This document shows positions 22,928-35,407 of a stretch of 64,000 nucleotides of DNA, piece by piece. The notes under the pieces were generated by a model. The model was not told the origin of the DNA and searched no databases. It saw only the letters and a program-made list of their open reading frames with translations. Origin of the DNA: Onthophagus taurus (lineage: Eukaryota; Arthropoda; Insecta; Coleoptera; Scarabaeidae). The stretch covers positions 4,099,501 to 4,163,500 of the forward strand of contig NC_091970.1 in the NCBI RefSeq assembly GCF_036711975.1. Direction: 5' to 3'. Numbering within the stretch: the first letter of the stretch is position 1; the number at the start of each line of letters is the position of its first letter. A program made the translations under genes and the position numbers.

Positions 22928-23600
22928 AAAAATCCTTTAAAATGAGTCCAAACTCAATATATTTATATTTAAAACCACCCGATACAGCGTCATTTTAAAA
23001 TTATTTTAAATCATTTTTAATGGCGATTAAGAATTTTTAATTCATTTTTTACAATTTTATCATTTGCTTTTTCACATTTTCTGAATATCATTTATTATTA
23101 TTTTAAAAATAAGTTATTTTTGTAGAAAATTAAAAATCCTTTAAAATGAACCCATACTCGATACAATTATCTCTATAAACTCCCGAAATACGGTTATTTT
23201 AAAAAATAACGTTCGTCTATTATTTTTTTTTTTTGACTCTGTTGTATTTTGGTGATTTTTAAGGCTAACCAAGCCGTGTTTGGTGTTATTTTAAAGCATT
23301 TTTAATCGCCATTAAAACTTTCTTATGAATTTTTTAAAATTTGATCATTTGTTTTTTCGACATTTTCTCAAAATTATTTATTATTATTTTAAAAATAGGT
23401 TATTTCTGTAGAAAATTAATAATCCTTTAAAATGACCCCAAATTCGATACAATTATCTCTTTAAACTCCCGAAATAGGATTATTTTAAGAAATGACAATC
23501 GTCTATTGTTTTTTTTGACTCGGTTGTATCTTGGCCATTTTTAAAGATAACCTAGTCATGTTTGGAGTCATTTTAAAGCATTTTTAATGACGATTAAGAA
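22928..23600. repeat. Cluster of three palindromic repeat copies
   Basis: Three diverged tandem copies near 22,928-23,030 (right part decayed), 23,128-23,300 and 23,420-23,590. The arms are AATCCTTTAAAATGA(G/A)CCCA...TCGATACAATTATCTCT and the matching GTGTTTGG(T/A)GTTATTTTAAAGCATTTTTAAT. They form a subfamily distinct from the broad-intron arrays. Confidence 0.7.
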
Positions 23601-23759
23601 TTATTAATTAATTTTTTTAAATTTTACCAATTGTTTTTTGACATTTTCTCAAAATCATTTATTATTGACTTCAAAATAAGATATTATTATTAATTATTTT
23701 ACATTTTTTTAAAAGATAAAATTGCATTATTAATACATATATAAAATTCCATAAAATAT

Positions 23760-26599
23760 AACGGGGGATCGTTTGTGTAAGTGGGTTGGGGGTGGTTTTT
23801 TGAATAGTAACCCCCCAAATGAGGCAGACCGAGTATTGATTTTTTTAAGTGTTATTACGTTTAATCTCCATGTGTATTGTGTCCAACGCGCGGTTGTACA
23901 TCAAGAGAGAAACGCCGGGTCCAATGGCGGAACGCGAATCGGCCCGCGGGGGAGGCGTAGGTGCGGAAGGGGGCCCCGGCAAAACGAGGGTGTGGATTAG
24001 TTTCGTAAAAATACCTACAACAGCATCCGTCCCCCCGCGGACTATGAGGGAACGCGGGGAGGTCCGTTTTGTTGTCCCTCTTCTGTGAAAATTTGCGCCC
24101 TGGCCGCGTGTTTTATGCCAAATGCTTGCCCCCCGCGCGCGAATCAATACCATTATGCAAAAAACGGGAGGCAAAACCAACCACCCCCCAAAAAACTCCC
24201 CCCGAATTTCATTACTCCGCAATGCGTATTTTGCATAAGTAGTAATCGGGGTGGGTTTTAAAATAGTGGCTTTCAAATAAAATCAATACGAAAGTAATTA
24301 TTAGCAAAAATTAATTTTGACATTTTTTTTAAGATTAAGGTCAAAAATTTGATTTTGGCTCAGACTTCTTTTACCGGTTGCGTCTGTCTGACCGGAACTG
24401 TCCCGGAGAAACCCGGAGTAACGAGAATAAGAGACGGAGGGGGAGAAATTTGCGGGGAAGTTCGTGTGCTTTCTAAAAAACCGTTAATTGTAAGAGACGC
24501 ACTCCTTTTATGTACCACGTTTTGAAACCGTTTTAAACGCCAAAAGATAATAATCGTTAATGATATAAAATAAAAATTTATTTATATTAATGTTATTTTT
24601 TAATTAAAAAGGTTTTTGTAAATTTTTATGTATTACTTTTTAAAATTGATGAAAAAGAAATAAAAATTGATAAAATAATTTTTAATAAAAAATAATCAAA
24701 AAAGAACTTACCTTAATAACGAAAATATCCAAAAAAATAATAAATTAAAATTAAAAATAAATAAATTAAAATATTCCGGGTTGAAAAAATGGTAGAAAAA
24801 TGATTTCTTATTTTTCTAAAAATTTTTAAAAATCCTTATCGTCTTCATATTGATGAAGAGAAATTCTTCAGATGAGATGTCTTCAGCAGGATCATCTGGG
24901 AGTACCCCAACCGGAGGAGAGCACATGCACACTAAACGTCTAAACCCCACGATGGTCTAGTAATACTCTAACACCACAATGGTCCTTAAAAGTTCCAAAA
25001 GGCCCAAAGTGGTAGGACCGCTTTTTTATTGAGTTTGCAAATTCATAGGTGCCTCTACCTGTGTGCTGCTTGCTGCTGCTGCTGTTGTTGCGGCCAGGGG
25101 AAGGGTGTGGGGCCCCCTTTTTCGCAACGACCGGAGACGAAGGCGGCCCCGCAAAGTCCCGAATTTTGCGACGAGAAACGGACACGTCCGCAGCAGGATC
25201 TCTCTCTTCATCCACCCTTCAAATGCAATTTTCCATCTTTATCTTCCTCCTGCTGCAGCGGTTGCACGCAGCCCCTACCCCAACCCAAAAAATTTTTTGG
25301 TCATCTTGTTTCTTCATTGAAATCCGGACCCCACGGAGAGGTTGATGCACCCGGTAACAAAAAAATTTTTTGGCACACACTGGTTCTTATTACCAAACGA
25401 ACTGTCGAACCAGCAACAACTCGATCTTTAGATGATGATGATTAAGGTTGGTGGTTTTAGTTGGTATTTGCACCAGGGCCAGGTGTAAAAAACACCTTTC
25501 TTATTTAAATTTAAATTTTAATTTAAAATTAAATTTATATATTCTTATTTTTTATTTAAAAAAAACATTAAACGTTGGAAAAATTCGAATAGATTTTTAT
25601 GCCAAGAGATGCGACTTTTAAAAATAAAAGCGAAAGTAATGAATAGTTTTGTTCGTTGGCAAGGTCAAGTGCACCTAAATTTAGATACCCTTTTTCGCGA
25701 ATGTTAACGTCTATAACGCGTTAGATATTTATATTTTAAGCCAAAACGATAAATACAAAATAAAAAAATCACTTTAGTTCTTACTAGTCCATATCGATAA
25801 ATATAAAAAAAACGTTTTCTTATCGTTAAAAATGAAGGATCAAAAAAAATTTCACAATCTTCCTTCTTTCTATTTACACTTACATCGTTTGATAAATAAA
25901 AAAAAGCGGAGACGTTATTTTATTTTATTTTTTTTTTTCAAATAATGGCATCGGTCTGTTAGTTTTCTCTGTTATTGACTTTTGATAAAAAAAATTGTTA
26001 CGGACACTCGATGAGTCGCGCGCTTTCGTTCCGTGAATGGTGCAATTCATCGCGGATAAGCAAAACTAATAAAAAAATCGCTCCAGACAGATATTACATT
26101 GGGTTAAAAAATATATATTTATTTGAAGGTTATCCAAATAAAAAGAAATCGCTAAATTCGAATAGAAGATGGTCGAAATTTGCAAAAAGAAAAAAATTCA
26201 CGTGGTTGGTCTTGCGAAGGGCCGCGATAAAGGGTCGTGACCTAAGGTCGACCGCGCACAATAACCAAAAGAGTTGGTTACGGAGAGAGAGAGAAGAGAT
26301 TTCGCACGGAACTATTATGAGAGGCTCCCCTATTGCTGATTTTTTTTCTTCATTCCGCTAGAGTCCGTTCATGATCTCATAGAAGCCGGAGCTGGTTTCT
26401 GCAAAAGGACAATGAAGGAGAACCAACCGCCCTATTATATCTGGAAGGAATCCGTCTGCGCGGGGTTGTTTAGAACAAGTTCTTTTTGTAAAGTCCAGCG
26501 AATTGTTTTGCTCACACCACTATCGGTTATCATTTTTGAGCACACCCAAAATCCTTCATAATAATTCCATTTAAACACACCAAATTCTTGTACAAAATT
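23760..26599. other. GC-richer intergenic DNA, no gene recognised
   Basis: CpG-rich patches at 23,880-24,180 and 25,050-25,300 give several overlapping long frames on both strands. One includes a (CTG)n run read as poly-Leu or poly-Cys. None has a domain or supporting splice sites. It could hold enhancers or distal non-coding broad exons: a donor-like AAG/GTAAGTTC on the minus strand ends near 24,711. Confidence 0.4.
25661..25676. promoter_or_regulatory. Nuclear-receptor-like imperfect inverted repeat
   Basis: AAGGTCAAGTGCACCT contains a perfect AGGTCA half-site facing TGCACCT. This resembles the TGCACT right half of the classical hsp27 ecdysone-response element, with a two-base spacer. Its CAAGGTCA part also fits an FTZ-F1-type monomer site. 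Match by eye only. Confidence 0.3.
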
Positions 26600-26785
26600 A
26601 AAAATCCTTTAAAATGAACCCAAACACGACGGAGTTATCTCAAAAAACAATTGAGAAATCACAATTTTAAAAATTACGGTCTTCATTTTTTTTAATACTA
26701 ATACAATTTTTAATACAATTTAAATCTCAATTGTTTTTAAATATAATATAACCGTGTTTGGTGTCATTTTAAAACATTTTTTATC
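26600..26785. repeat. Palindromic repeat copy
   Basis: Left arm AAAAATCCTTTAAAATGAAC then ACACGACGGAGTTATCTC. The right arm ends ACCGTGTTTGGTGTCATTTT followed by AAAACATTTTTTATC. The arms are well preserved but the loop is diverged. Confidence 0.75.
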
Positions 26786-26854
26786 CACATTAAGAAATTT
26801 TAATAACATTTTTAAAATTTAGTCAATTTTTGTTACTTTCAGGTTATGTTACAA

Positions 26855-27530
26855 TATGGTAAAAGCTGATCAAAACAGTTCTAATCAAGTAAAAATATTC
26901 TACAGATCATAATCATCGAGAAAGAATTAAAGAAATCGATTTAGAAGATTTTTGAATTTGTTACTAAGACACCACGAAACAGAAAAGGCTTATTGGTAAG
27001 TGTCAAAATTGTTTTATTTCGTTGGAAACATAATGAAAGGAAAGTTTTCCAGAAAATTCAAAAAATTTTGAATTTTGGGAAAAATTGATTGGTGTATGTC
27101 AAAATTGTTCTAATCAACTAAAAATAACGATGATTAGATGCAAAAATTTTTGTTGGTGGGTTTAAAAAGTGTTTCCAGCATACCAGAAAATAGAAAAATC
27201 TGATTGGTATTAATCAAAATTGTTCTAATCGATTAGAAACAACTCTAGGATACTAAACCATTATAAAAAAATTAAGTATGTTGATATAGATGATTTTTGA
27301 AAAAATACAAAAAACGTTTTGTGGATTTCCAGAAAATTCAAAGATTTAAAAGTAGAAGAAAAGTTGATTGGTGTTGATCAAAATGATTCTAATCAACTAG
27401 AAATAACTCGAGGATACATAATGAGATAAAAAAAATTATTTGGCGTCTTTAGAAAGTGTTTCAAACTTACCAAAAAATAGAAAAAGCAGATTGGTCTGTG
27501 TTAAAATGGCTCAAATCAATTCAAAATATA
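26855..27530. repeat. Degenerate tandem repeat, about six units
   Basis: Recurring block GATTGGT(G)...TCAAAATTGTTCTAATC(AA) at about 26,862, 26,985, 27,088, 27,198, 27,362 and 27,483, with spacing between about 100 and 165 bp. Intervening sequence (CCAGAAAATTCAAA, AGAAAGTGTTTC) is also shared. Non-coding. Confidence 0.65.
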
Positions 27531-30500
27531 AATTTAATTTGTTAATTTCTAAATTTCAAGTAATAAAATTTAAGTGGCAATTTTTTGCACGTGGAAAACC
27601 GATTCATTCTCGTTAAATGAATTGAATGAGAACTTTTTCTTTCGTTAAGTGTTATTTGGAAAGGAAATCAAGCTGGGATAATATCGGAAATAGCGTTAGC
27701 ACGTGAATAAATTGTTGGTTCCGGTTGAAAATTTTTGTTTTGTATTAAAATTGAAAAGCTTCGGCTAATTATAAAATTGTAACGAGTAGGCCGCGGATTC
27801 TATTGATTTTTCCGGGGGTTCTCTGACAGAGAGGGGCGTCATTAAAAAAAGGAGATACAAATATGATGGGGTTAGACGTCGTCAAGAGGCGCGCTCGGAA
27901 CGAGAGGGGAAAAACGGGGATGATTCCGGCCGTACGCAGCAACTCGACCAACCCCCTTTTCCTCTCGCCCCCAACCATCTCCCCAGTTTTCCGCACTATT
28001 TTTCATTAACTTTCGCTTTCTCCCGGGGCGAAACCCGGAGCGGGCCGACCCGGAAACTCGCAGTCTCAAGGCCTCCTACGATTTCTTCCCGTTAATCTGC
28101 TACTAGATGCTTCCTCTTTCTCTTTCTATCATCCCTCTTCGAATGTCTTGAGTATCGAGTAATAAATCCAATCGAAAATATGGCTGAAAACCGGCTCAAG
28201 ATCGATACGAAGACAGACGGGGAAATAAATAAATTCATTTCGGACGGTCGCTTTTCCGATAAACAGGGACAACTCAACCCGGAAAACTCCCACCCCCTTT
28301 GACCCCCTTATTCTCTTTCATGTTTCCATCTCGTTTCGGGAAAAACCAAGAAAGAAACATCAAAAATGTCGGAAGGATAGCGATATAATTTCGACAGTTT
28401 TACGTTGGCGGTGTAATTTTTAGCTTCATATAGAAAAGGAAAGAAAAAAAGTTGCGGTGGGGGGATGAATTGAAAGGGAGAGATAAAGATGGAGAAATGT
28501 ATATGAAAAGGAGGGAATGAAAACTGGGTGGTTTTCATAAATATTCTTTCTCTATATCTATATACATTTTAAAATGTAGTTGGCTGGAGAAAGAGAAAGA
28601 AGAAAAGGGCTGAATTTATCTCTCTCTCTCTCTTGGAGCGCGGAATCTCGCGCTCTTGCTAGGCCTTATTGATTTTTGTTTTGTGTAACTAAGCAGAGCT
28701 GTACATTCTTATGCGAAAATTTAAGTTTTTGAAGTTTCCCCCAGTTCTTCCTCTCAACGAACCTCCTCACACCCCCAGCTTTCCCCGGATTTGTGTACAT
28801 TCTCGGTCAAAAGAGAAATTCTAATTCAACGATAACTAAAATCTAATTTTTAATTTCGCTGGTATAGACATTTTTCGAGTCCCTTCACCTTTTTCTTTGT
28901 GAAGAACGAATTTCGAAGAAGAAGGTGAAGAGACTCGGGGGATACGTGGGGCAAAAAATAAAATAAAAGGGGGACCCGAAGCCAATCAGTGAGGTTCGGT
29001 GCGGTTTCTAGCAAGTTCGGGCGACTTAACCTATTCGTCTCGGTCTCGCGGCGCGTCGTGCGATAACGAACGGATGTTGTTGCCCGAAAAACCGGGGGCT
29101 TGCAATTTCGGGGCCGCGAACGAACGGATGGGCGGCGGCGGTGGGAGGGGGGAATAAGCGGGGCCCCCATAGTCCGGCCTGAAGTGCAACCATGCGTTCC
29201 TAGCAGACGGGCCAAGCCGAATTGCAGTGCCAGGGGTCCATGAACTTGTTGCTTGTTACAGAACCGGAATAAAAACAATTTTTCTTTTGATTTAAAAAAA
29301 AAATCGGTTTTATTTTAGTCAAAACTATTTCATTTTATAAAAATTTTTAAACGTTTAATGATTTTTAACTTATTTTATTTTGTACTTTTAGAACCATCTT
29401 AAAATAAGTTGGATTGTTTTCGATTCCTGATCTGTCTATTTGGAGTAATCCTCCGTCCCCGGACATCCCCCCCAGTTCGTTTGGAAAAAGAAACGGCTGG
29501 GAAGAGAGTGCCTTCGCAAAAAATATTTTGTTATGAAATATTTTCGCGAACACGAACCAAACGAGAGGTGCATTGCCCTCAACAACGTCCTATTAGCAAT
29601 TTTTTGGACACACAACGACTACGTTCAAGTTTATACAAAAGGTAGACGGACGTCTAGACATTTCACGGTCTAGTTATTATTTTAAATTCTTTGTCATCAA
29701 CAACTGTTTCTAATAATTTCAAAAAAAAAATTTTTTTAATTTAAAAATATGTAATTTTCAATTTCGCGGTAAAACTTGATAATTAAGGTATAGAAATGAT
29801 TAAAAATTCTTAATCTACACGAAAAATCCTTTAAACTCGATGGGGTTATTTCAAAAATTAACCGAGATGCCCAAAAAAAATTAAAAAAACAATCGACTAT
29901 CGTCGTTTTTAAAACTGTCGCATCTCAGTTATTTTTGGAGATAATCCTATGGTGTTTGGGTTCATTTCAAAGGATTTTTCGCGTAGATTATGAATCCGAT
30001 TCGAATTAATTTGATTTCCGAATTTTTTTTTCCGTTTAAAATCGACATTGTTAGATGATATTCTCGTTCACAAAGGAGGTTTTCTCGAGAATGTGAGGCG
30101 ACCCCTACCTGTTGATCGTCATTTGTTTTCCTGTAATCCCGAAGTCGTTAGGTTGTGCGGGCGAATCCTTCTCATCGTTCTGAAAACGTCGGGTAACGGA
30201 TTTTCGGGATCTTTTCGCATCTCTCTTTTATTATACACCAATAATAAATAAATAGATAATCTTTTGGCCATTTTTCGCTTCTTTTGATAATCTCGGGCCG
30301 TCCCAAAAATAGAAATTGCGCATTTTAAAAAAATCAAATCCGCGTGTTACCGCTTACGAGATAACACACAATACGTTGGGAAAGGTTATTATGATATCTC
30401 AGCATTTTTTTAAAAAAATTTGTTTTATTGAGGTTCTTTTTGTTTGTTAAGTAGGATTTTATTTGATTAATTGGGTCATTGATTAATTATTTTATGTTTC

Positions 30501-30880
30501 TTTTAAGATTTTTTTTTTATGATTAGAAATTGTTCGTGAAGTTTTTTTTCTAGAATATTTTTTTTGCTCTCTCTGCGGTTATCAGCGGGCGCGATTCGCG
30601 AAACAAACAGCAATGAGATAACGCGTTACAAATATACATTTTTTATCAACGCTCATTGTTATTAGATTGGGGCTGCTGGTATCTGCGGCTAACTATGCGA
30701 AATAATAATAAAAAATTCTCCTAACCTACAGCACGATAAAATTTAATTTAATTTTATTTTGTTATCAAAAAAGAAAAAACACTTAGTTCTATTGTTTAAT
30801 CAAAACAAAACCAAGATCCCCCACTTCTTCGTTCTTCAATGTTTCCCCCCCCCGTCTCAGTGCCACGTCGACATTGTGGT
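27531..30880. other. Intergenic DNA with CpG-rich patches, no gene recognised
   Basis: CpG-rich patches (27,780-28,090 and 28,960-29,240), a CT microsatellite at 28,620-28,635 and one damaged palindromic repeat copy at 29,818-29,980 (its left arm has a deletion after TCCTTTAAA). The open frames in the GC-rich parts lack domains. Confidence 0.45.
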
Positions 30881-30898
30881 TAAGGTCAAATGACCTTA
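30881..30898. promoter_or_regulatory. Perfect inverted AGGTCA repeat, candidate ecdysone-response element
   Basis: TAAGGTCAAATGACCTTA is two perfect 8-bp half-sites (TAAGGTCA / TGACCTTA) separated by AA. Inverted AGGTCA repeats are bound by nuclear receptors including EcR/USP, although the best-studied EcR elements have a one-base spacer. It lies about 14.3 kb upstream of the broad start codon. Broad is a primary ecdysone target, which makes the position suggestive. Function is inferred. Confidence 0.4.
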
Positions 30899-32635
30899 GA
30901 CAAATAGTATCATAAATAAATATTCATCATCGTCGTCGTCGACGACGACGCCGGTCAACACATTGTAGACCCGATTTTATTGCTACTTTTGCGGACATCG
31001 TTTTCGAATGCAACCCAACGCTTTTCATCGCGGTTTTCAGGCTCCTTTTGTTATTATTTCACGATAACCATCGTTCCGAATAACTTCAACTCTTCGCTAT
31101 TTATTATTTAAAAGATTATCATCGTCGCGGAAACGGGGTCAATATTATTTTTGCCGAAATAAATAATCCGTTTCGGAGGAAAGTTTTAATTTAAAAACAT
31201 CATCGGAATACCGAAATAAAGGTGTACATCGACCCCCCCTAGTTTCCGGCGACCCTCCGTAGCTATAGAGACCTTAATTTCGCATAGCTCCCCTCGCAAT
31301 CTCGAAATAAAACATCTCCACTCGTTCGGCATCAAATATTTCGTCCCTTTTATCCCCGCAAATGAAAATTTTTCAAATTATAAAATAAATTTTAAACAAA
31401 AAAAATGATTTTTTATCGTGATTATTAACGATTTTTCATTTTTATATAAAAAAAAAGTGGGGGGAAATGAAAAGTTATTACGCATTAGAAAAGGGAGGCA
31501 CAGGGTAAAAGAAGGAGGAGAGAGAGTGACGTAAAAGGGGGCGTCTCGTTTGAGGGTGGTTTTTAGAATTATGGAGAGAGAGAGAGAAGGGGGAGAGAAC
31601 GTTAAAAACTTTCGATCGATATGAATATGCCGCTTTAAAATGTGGATTTTATTTCGGGTGGTGGAGCGCGGGGTGGTTTTTCCACCCCTTCACCTCTCCT
31701 AGCACTCGTGAGCCCCCCAACAATTGGGGTAGTAGTACAATTTCCGCACAAAAAAAGTACGTTAATATCCTCGATTTCTTCTTATTTAATTCGGGTCGCA
31801 ATTTAAAAAATAAGCCCAAAACTCTCCCAAAAAGTAAAGAATTGGTATCCATTAGGTTTTTGGCGATCAACTTTCTCCGAAAAGTAGCAGCAGGAGAAGC
31901 AACTTGTTCGGAATTATCGGTTTCTTTCTCTTCTCTTACACTTATAAGACGGAGATGAAGAAGTGAGTTAATTTTTGAGCCTTTTGCTTCGATGGTTTAA
32001 GGTCGAGGTTGGCTCAAAGCGGTGTGCAGCTTGCAAATGCAATTGACACTACTTTCGAAAAATTTCGATTTTCGTGGGCGAGCTAACAATGTGAAAAGAT
32101 CTCAATTTATTTCACAACATCCGCGACGCCAAATTTCTTAATTCAAATGAAATTTTCCTAAAAGAAATTACAAAACATCAGATGACAATCGGAATTGATA
32201 TTTTTGAGTTAAAAAAAAAATATCGGTCATTTCACTTTCTTTTCGGGTCATGCGGCAATTCGCGCCCCCCTTTTCCATGACCGAGTTGCTATTTTTGCGC
32301 GGCCTGTTTGAAAAGTGAACCTCTCTCCTCGCAAAAAAAATATACGATCCGGCAACGAGTGCATAGTTCGTTCGTTCACTGCTACTGCATCGACCGCTAA
32401 ACAGCCCGAATTTAAAAATATTTGCCAGCAACGCGCTCCCTAAACTAAAATTAAAATTCTATATGCGAACTTCGACGAAAAAAATTTACTTTTGTTGTTT
32501 ACCCAACCCAACGATACCTCCCATCCGGCAGGATTTACTATACAAAGATTACTCTTAGATTTACTCTTAAGAATCTTTAGAAATCTTTACAAAGTAACTT
32601 AAAAAAATTTATTGATTTTCAAATAGCGAATAATA
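30899..32635. other. Intergenic DNA, simple repeats and CG palindrome
   Basis: Contains a perfect 20-bp palindrome of CGT/GAC triplets at 30,931-30,950 and GA-rich tracts at 31,515-31,595. No gene is recognised. Confidence 0.45.
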
Positions 32636-33630
32636 AATCCTTTAAAATGAGCCCAAACAACATGGGGTTATCTTAAAAAATGACTGAGATATCAACGAAA
32701 AACTTTAAAAAACAATTGAGGATCGTAATTTTTTAAAATAATCGTATCTACGTAGTTTTTTAGATAACCACATCGTGCTTGGCCTTGTTTTAAAGCATTA
32801 TTAATGGAGATCATGAATTTATTAAAAATTTCTTTATTTTTTGAATTTTTCAATTTACTTGAAAAACAAGTTATAACTCATTTTTATTCGAAATTATGGT
32901 AGAAAGTAAAAAATCGGTTAAAATGAGCCCAAACACGATCGGGTAATCTCAAAAAATAAATGAGATATCATCAAAAAACTAAAAGAAACAGTTGACGATC
33001 GTTATTTTTAAAATCGTCGTATCTGCGTGGTTTTTAAAATAACCACATCGTGTTTGGGCTTCTTTTAAAGCATTTTTAATGGAGACTATGAATTTATAAA
33101 AGTTTTTTTATATTTTGAATTTTTCAATTTATTTGAAAAACAAGTTATAACAAATTTTTATTCGAAATTCTGGTAGAAAGTAAAAAATCGATTAAAATGA
33201 GCTCAAACACGATGGGGACATCTCGAAAAATAAATGATATATCATCAAAAAACTAAAAAAAACAGTTGACGATCGTTATATTTTAAAATCGTCCTATCTA
33301 CGTAGTTTTTTAGATAACCACATCGTGTTTGGCCTTGTTTTAAAGCATTTTTAATGGAGATTATGAATTTATTAAAAATTTCTTTATTTTTTGAATTTTT
33401 CAATTTACTTCAAGTTATAACTAATTTTTATTCGAAATTCTGGTAGAAAGTAAATAATCGGCTAAAATGAGCCCAAACATGATGGGGTAATCTCAAAAAA
33501 TGATTGAGATGTCATTGAAAAGCTAAAAAAACAATTAACGATCGTTATTTTTTAAAATAATCGTATCTCCGTGGTTTTTAAGATAACTCCATCGTGTTTG
33601 GCCTTGTTTCTAAAGCTTTTTTAATGGAGA
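32636..33630. repeat. Tandem block of four palindromic repeat copies
   Basis: Inner palindromes near 32,636-32,808, 32,915-33,080, 33,188-33,352 and 33,463-33,625, period about 270-280 bp. Here the arms read AAATGAGCCCAAACA...GGGGTTATCT and GATAACCACATCGTGTTTGG then CTTGTTTTAAAGCATT. Spacers share GAATTTTTCAATTTACTT. This subfamily lacks the CTTCCGGTT outer arms. High similarity among the four units points to local tandem amplification. Confidence 0.8.
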
Positions 33631-33659
33631 CCACATATGACATTTTAAATTTTTTTATA

Positions 33660-34020
33660 AATAAGGTGGTCACACTGGAAGCTTGAAATTTGCTAGAACC
33701 AAATCTCAAACGTTTCTTTATAACCTCAAAAAGTTTCATTTCTTAATTCTTAACGGTTTCGGAGAAAATAATTTTTTTCTAACCACACTTTTAAGAAACA
33801 TCAATTTCATATCAGTCATTTTTAAAAATGTTTATAAAATAAGATGGTGGCCCTGGAAGCTTGTAATTTAGTATAACCTAAACCTCAAACATTATTTTAT
33901 AACCTCAAAAAGAGTCATTTCTTAACTCTTAGTAATTTTCGAGATATCAATTATTTTTAACCTTAGTTTCAATAAAGAGTATTAAATCATCGAGCTAATT
34001 ATAAACAGTTCTAGCAAAAT
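33660..34020. repeat. Two-copy direct repeat, period about 180 bp
   Basis: Copies near 33,665 and 33,843 share GGTG(G/C)CC(T/A)GGAAGCTTG, AACCTCAAAAAG and TCATTTCTTAA followed by CTTA. No coding content. Confidence 0.6.
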
Positions 34021-35407
34021 CTTTCTATTCATATCTTAAGAATTACTGAGATATGATATAAAATAATGTGATTTTAAAATGAATCAATTTTTGTATGGAT
34101 GTAAAAAAATTTTGTTGCGGGGGATGGAGTGCAAACTCGTAGTTTTTTTTTCCCAAGGTCGTTCGTTCGCGGGGGGTTGAAATCGAAAACACCACGAGGC
34201 GGAAAGCGAAAGCGAAAACACGTGCACATCGGCTCTCGTATTTTTTTTTATCCGCACACTTTCGTTGACCGTGTGTACGAGAACGCAAAAAAAATCGCTT
34301 TCGTTTCCAACATTTTCAAAACGGCTAATATTCCGGTTTGATTTTCCGGGGGGGCGAAAGCGCGAGAGAGTCGACGGGGGTTCGCGAAAAAGATAGATAC
34401 AATTAAAATCCGAAATAGAAACATCAATACATCTGCATACACGCGGCGCCGTTCGGGGCGTTTTTTAAACCACCCCCGCGCCGCGTCCCGGGGAAAAGCG
34501 CGCGGCGTTTTTGCAAAGGGGTAAAGCCCCCCTTCTCGCGCGCGCGGGGGGAGCAGAACGAAAACCACGCCTCGCTTTTAAAATCCCCGACACAACTAAT
34601 ACAACTGCGCAGTGAATCATTATTAGATTTTTAACAACGTTGCCCGGGAATTCTCTCCCTCTATCTCACTTTTCTCTCTTTTTCCATATAAAATGGTTTG
34701 ACGGAAAAATCTATAGTTGTATGACAACTCAACAAAGTAAATATATTTATGGATAATGAAGGTGGAAAAATCAAATTGCATTAAAGTTTGAATTCATTTA
34801 TTTGCTCACAGATAATAGTGCGATTATAACTAACTTGTATCTACATACAAAAGAAAATTCAACTTAATTATTAAAAACCGTCTGAAATTATCTCAATAAA
34901 TCATCTATTTTGTATCTATAAGAAAAGGACGGCTTAAAAAATTATTCGAACTTAATTTTTATATTCTCTCAATGTATATATGTATATATATAATATACAG
35001 GGTAATTCAAAAGTTGTTTTTTTTTTGAATGACCCTGTATAATTGAAACGTTATCACATTTTTTTTTTAAACGTTCTGGAGTCTCGGCGATTTTTTGAAG
35101 GTGGGGGGAAGTAAAAGAACGAGACCTATCAGGACCTTGAACCCGACTGATGACCAGAACTGGTTTCCAACTGCCAAATATCTTTGCTAGAAGCTAAGGA
35201 CTAAAAAAAGTACATCGCGATGCACCTTAAAAAATTAACGAAAAAAATTTTTCTTGATATATTTCTTTTTGGTCTTTTGGCGTATCAGAAATATGTATTA
35301 CCAAAACTCATTTCCAACCATCATCAAAAATTAATTGACTCATTTTATTTTATTAATTAATTAACTAATAATTAATTTTTTAAATTTATTGTTTTATTAA
35401 AAAATTA
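34021..35407. other. Intergenic DNA with CpG-rich patch and a small hairpin
   Basis: A CpG-rich patch at 34,130-34,590 gives spurious overlapping frames. At 34,994-35,041 TATACAGGGTAATTCAAAA faces TTTTGAATGACCCTGTATA across an 11-nt T-rich loop, the form of a tiny fold-back MITE remnant. Nothing else is recognised. Confidence 0.5.

Noticed and set aside
23845..24276. 143-codon minus-strand frame and its overlapping plus-strand frames
   Set aside because: It lies in a CpG-rich patch where several frames on both strands are open at once. No domain, no splice continuity and odd composition.
25029..25445. 138-codon plus-strand frame with a Cys run, and three overlapping frames
   Set aside because: The run comes from a (CTG)n microsatellite. 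The overlapping frames are equally open and none resembles a protein.
26225..26255. GGTCGTGACCTAAGGTCGACC as a nuclear-receptor element
   Set aside because: The half-sites overlap and have wrong spacing, and the AGGTCA core is altered (GGTCG). It is weaker than the sites reported.
28850..29278. 142-codon minus-strand frame
   Set aside because: GC-rich, Arg/Pro-rich by composition, with no motif or splice partner.
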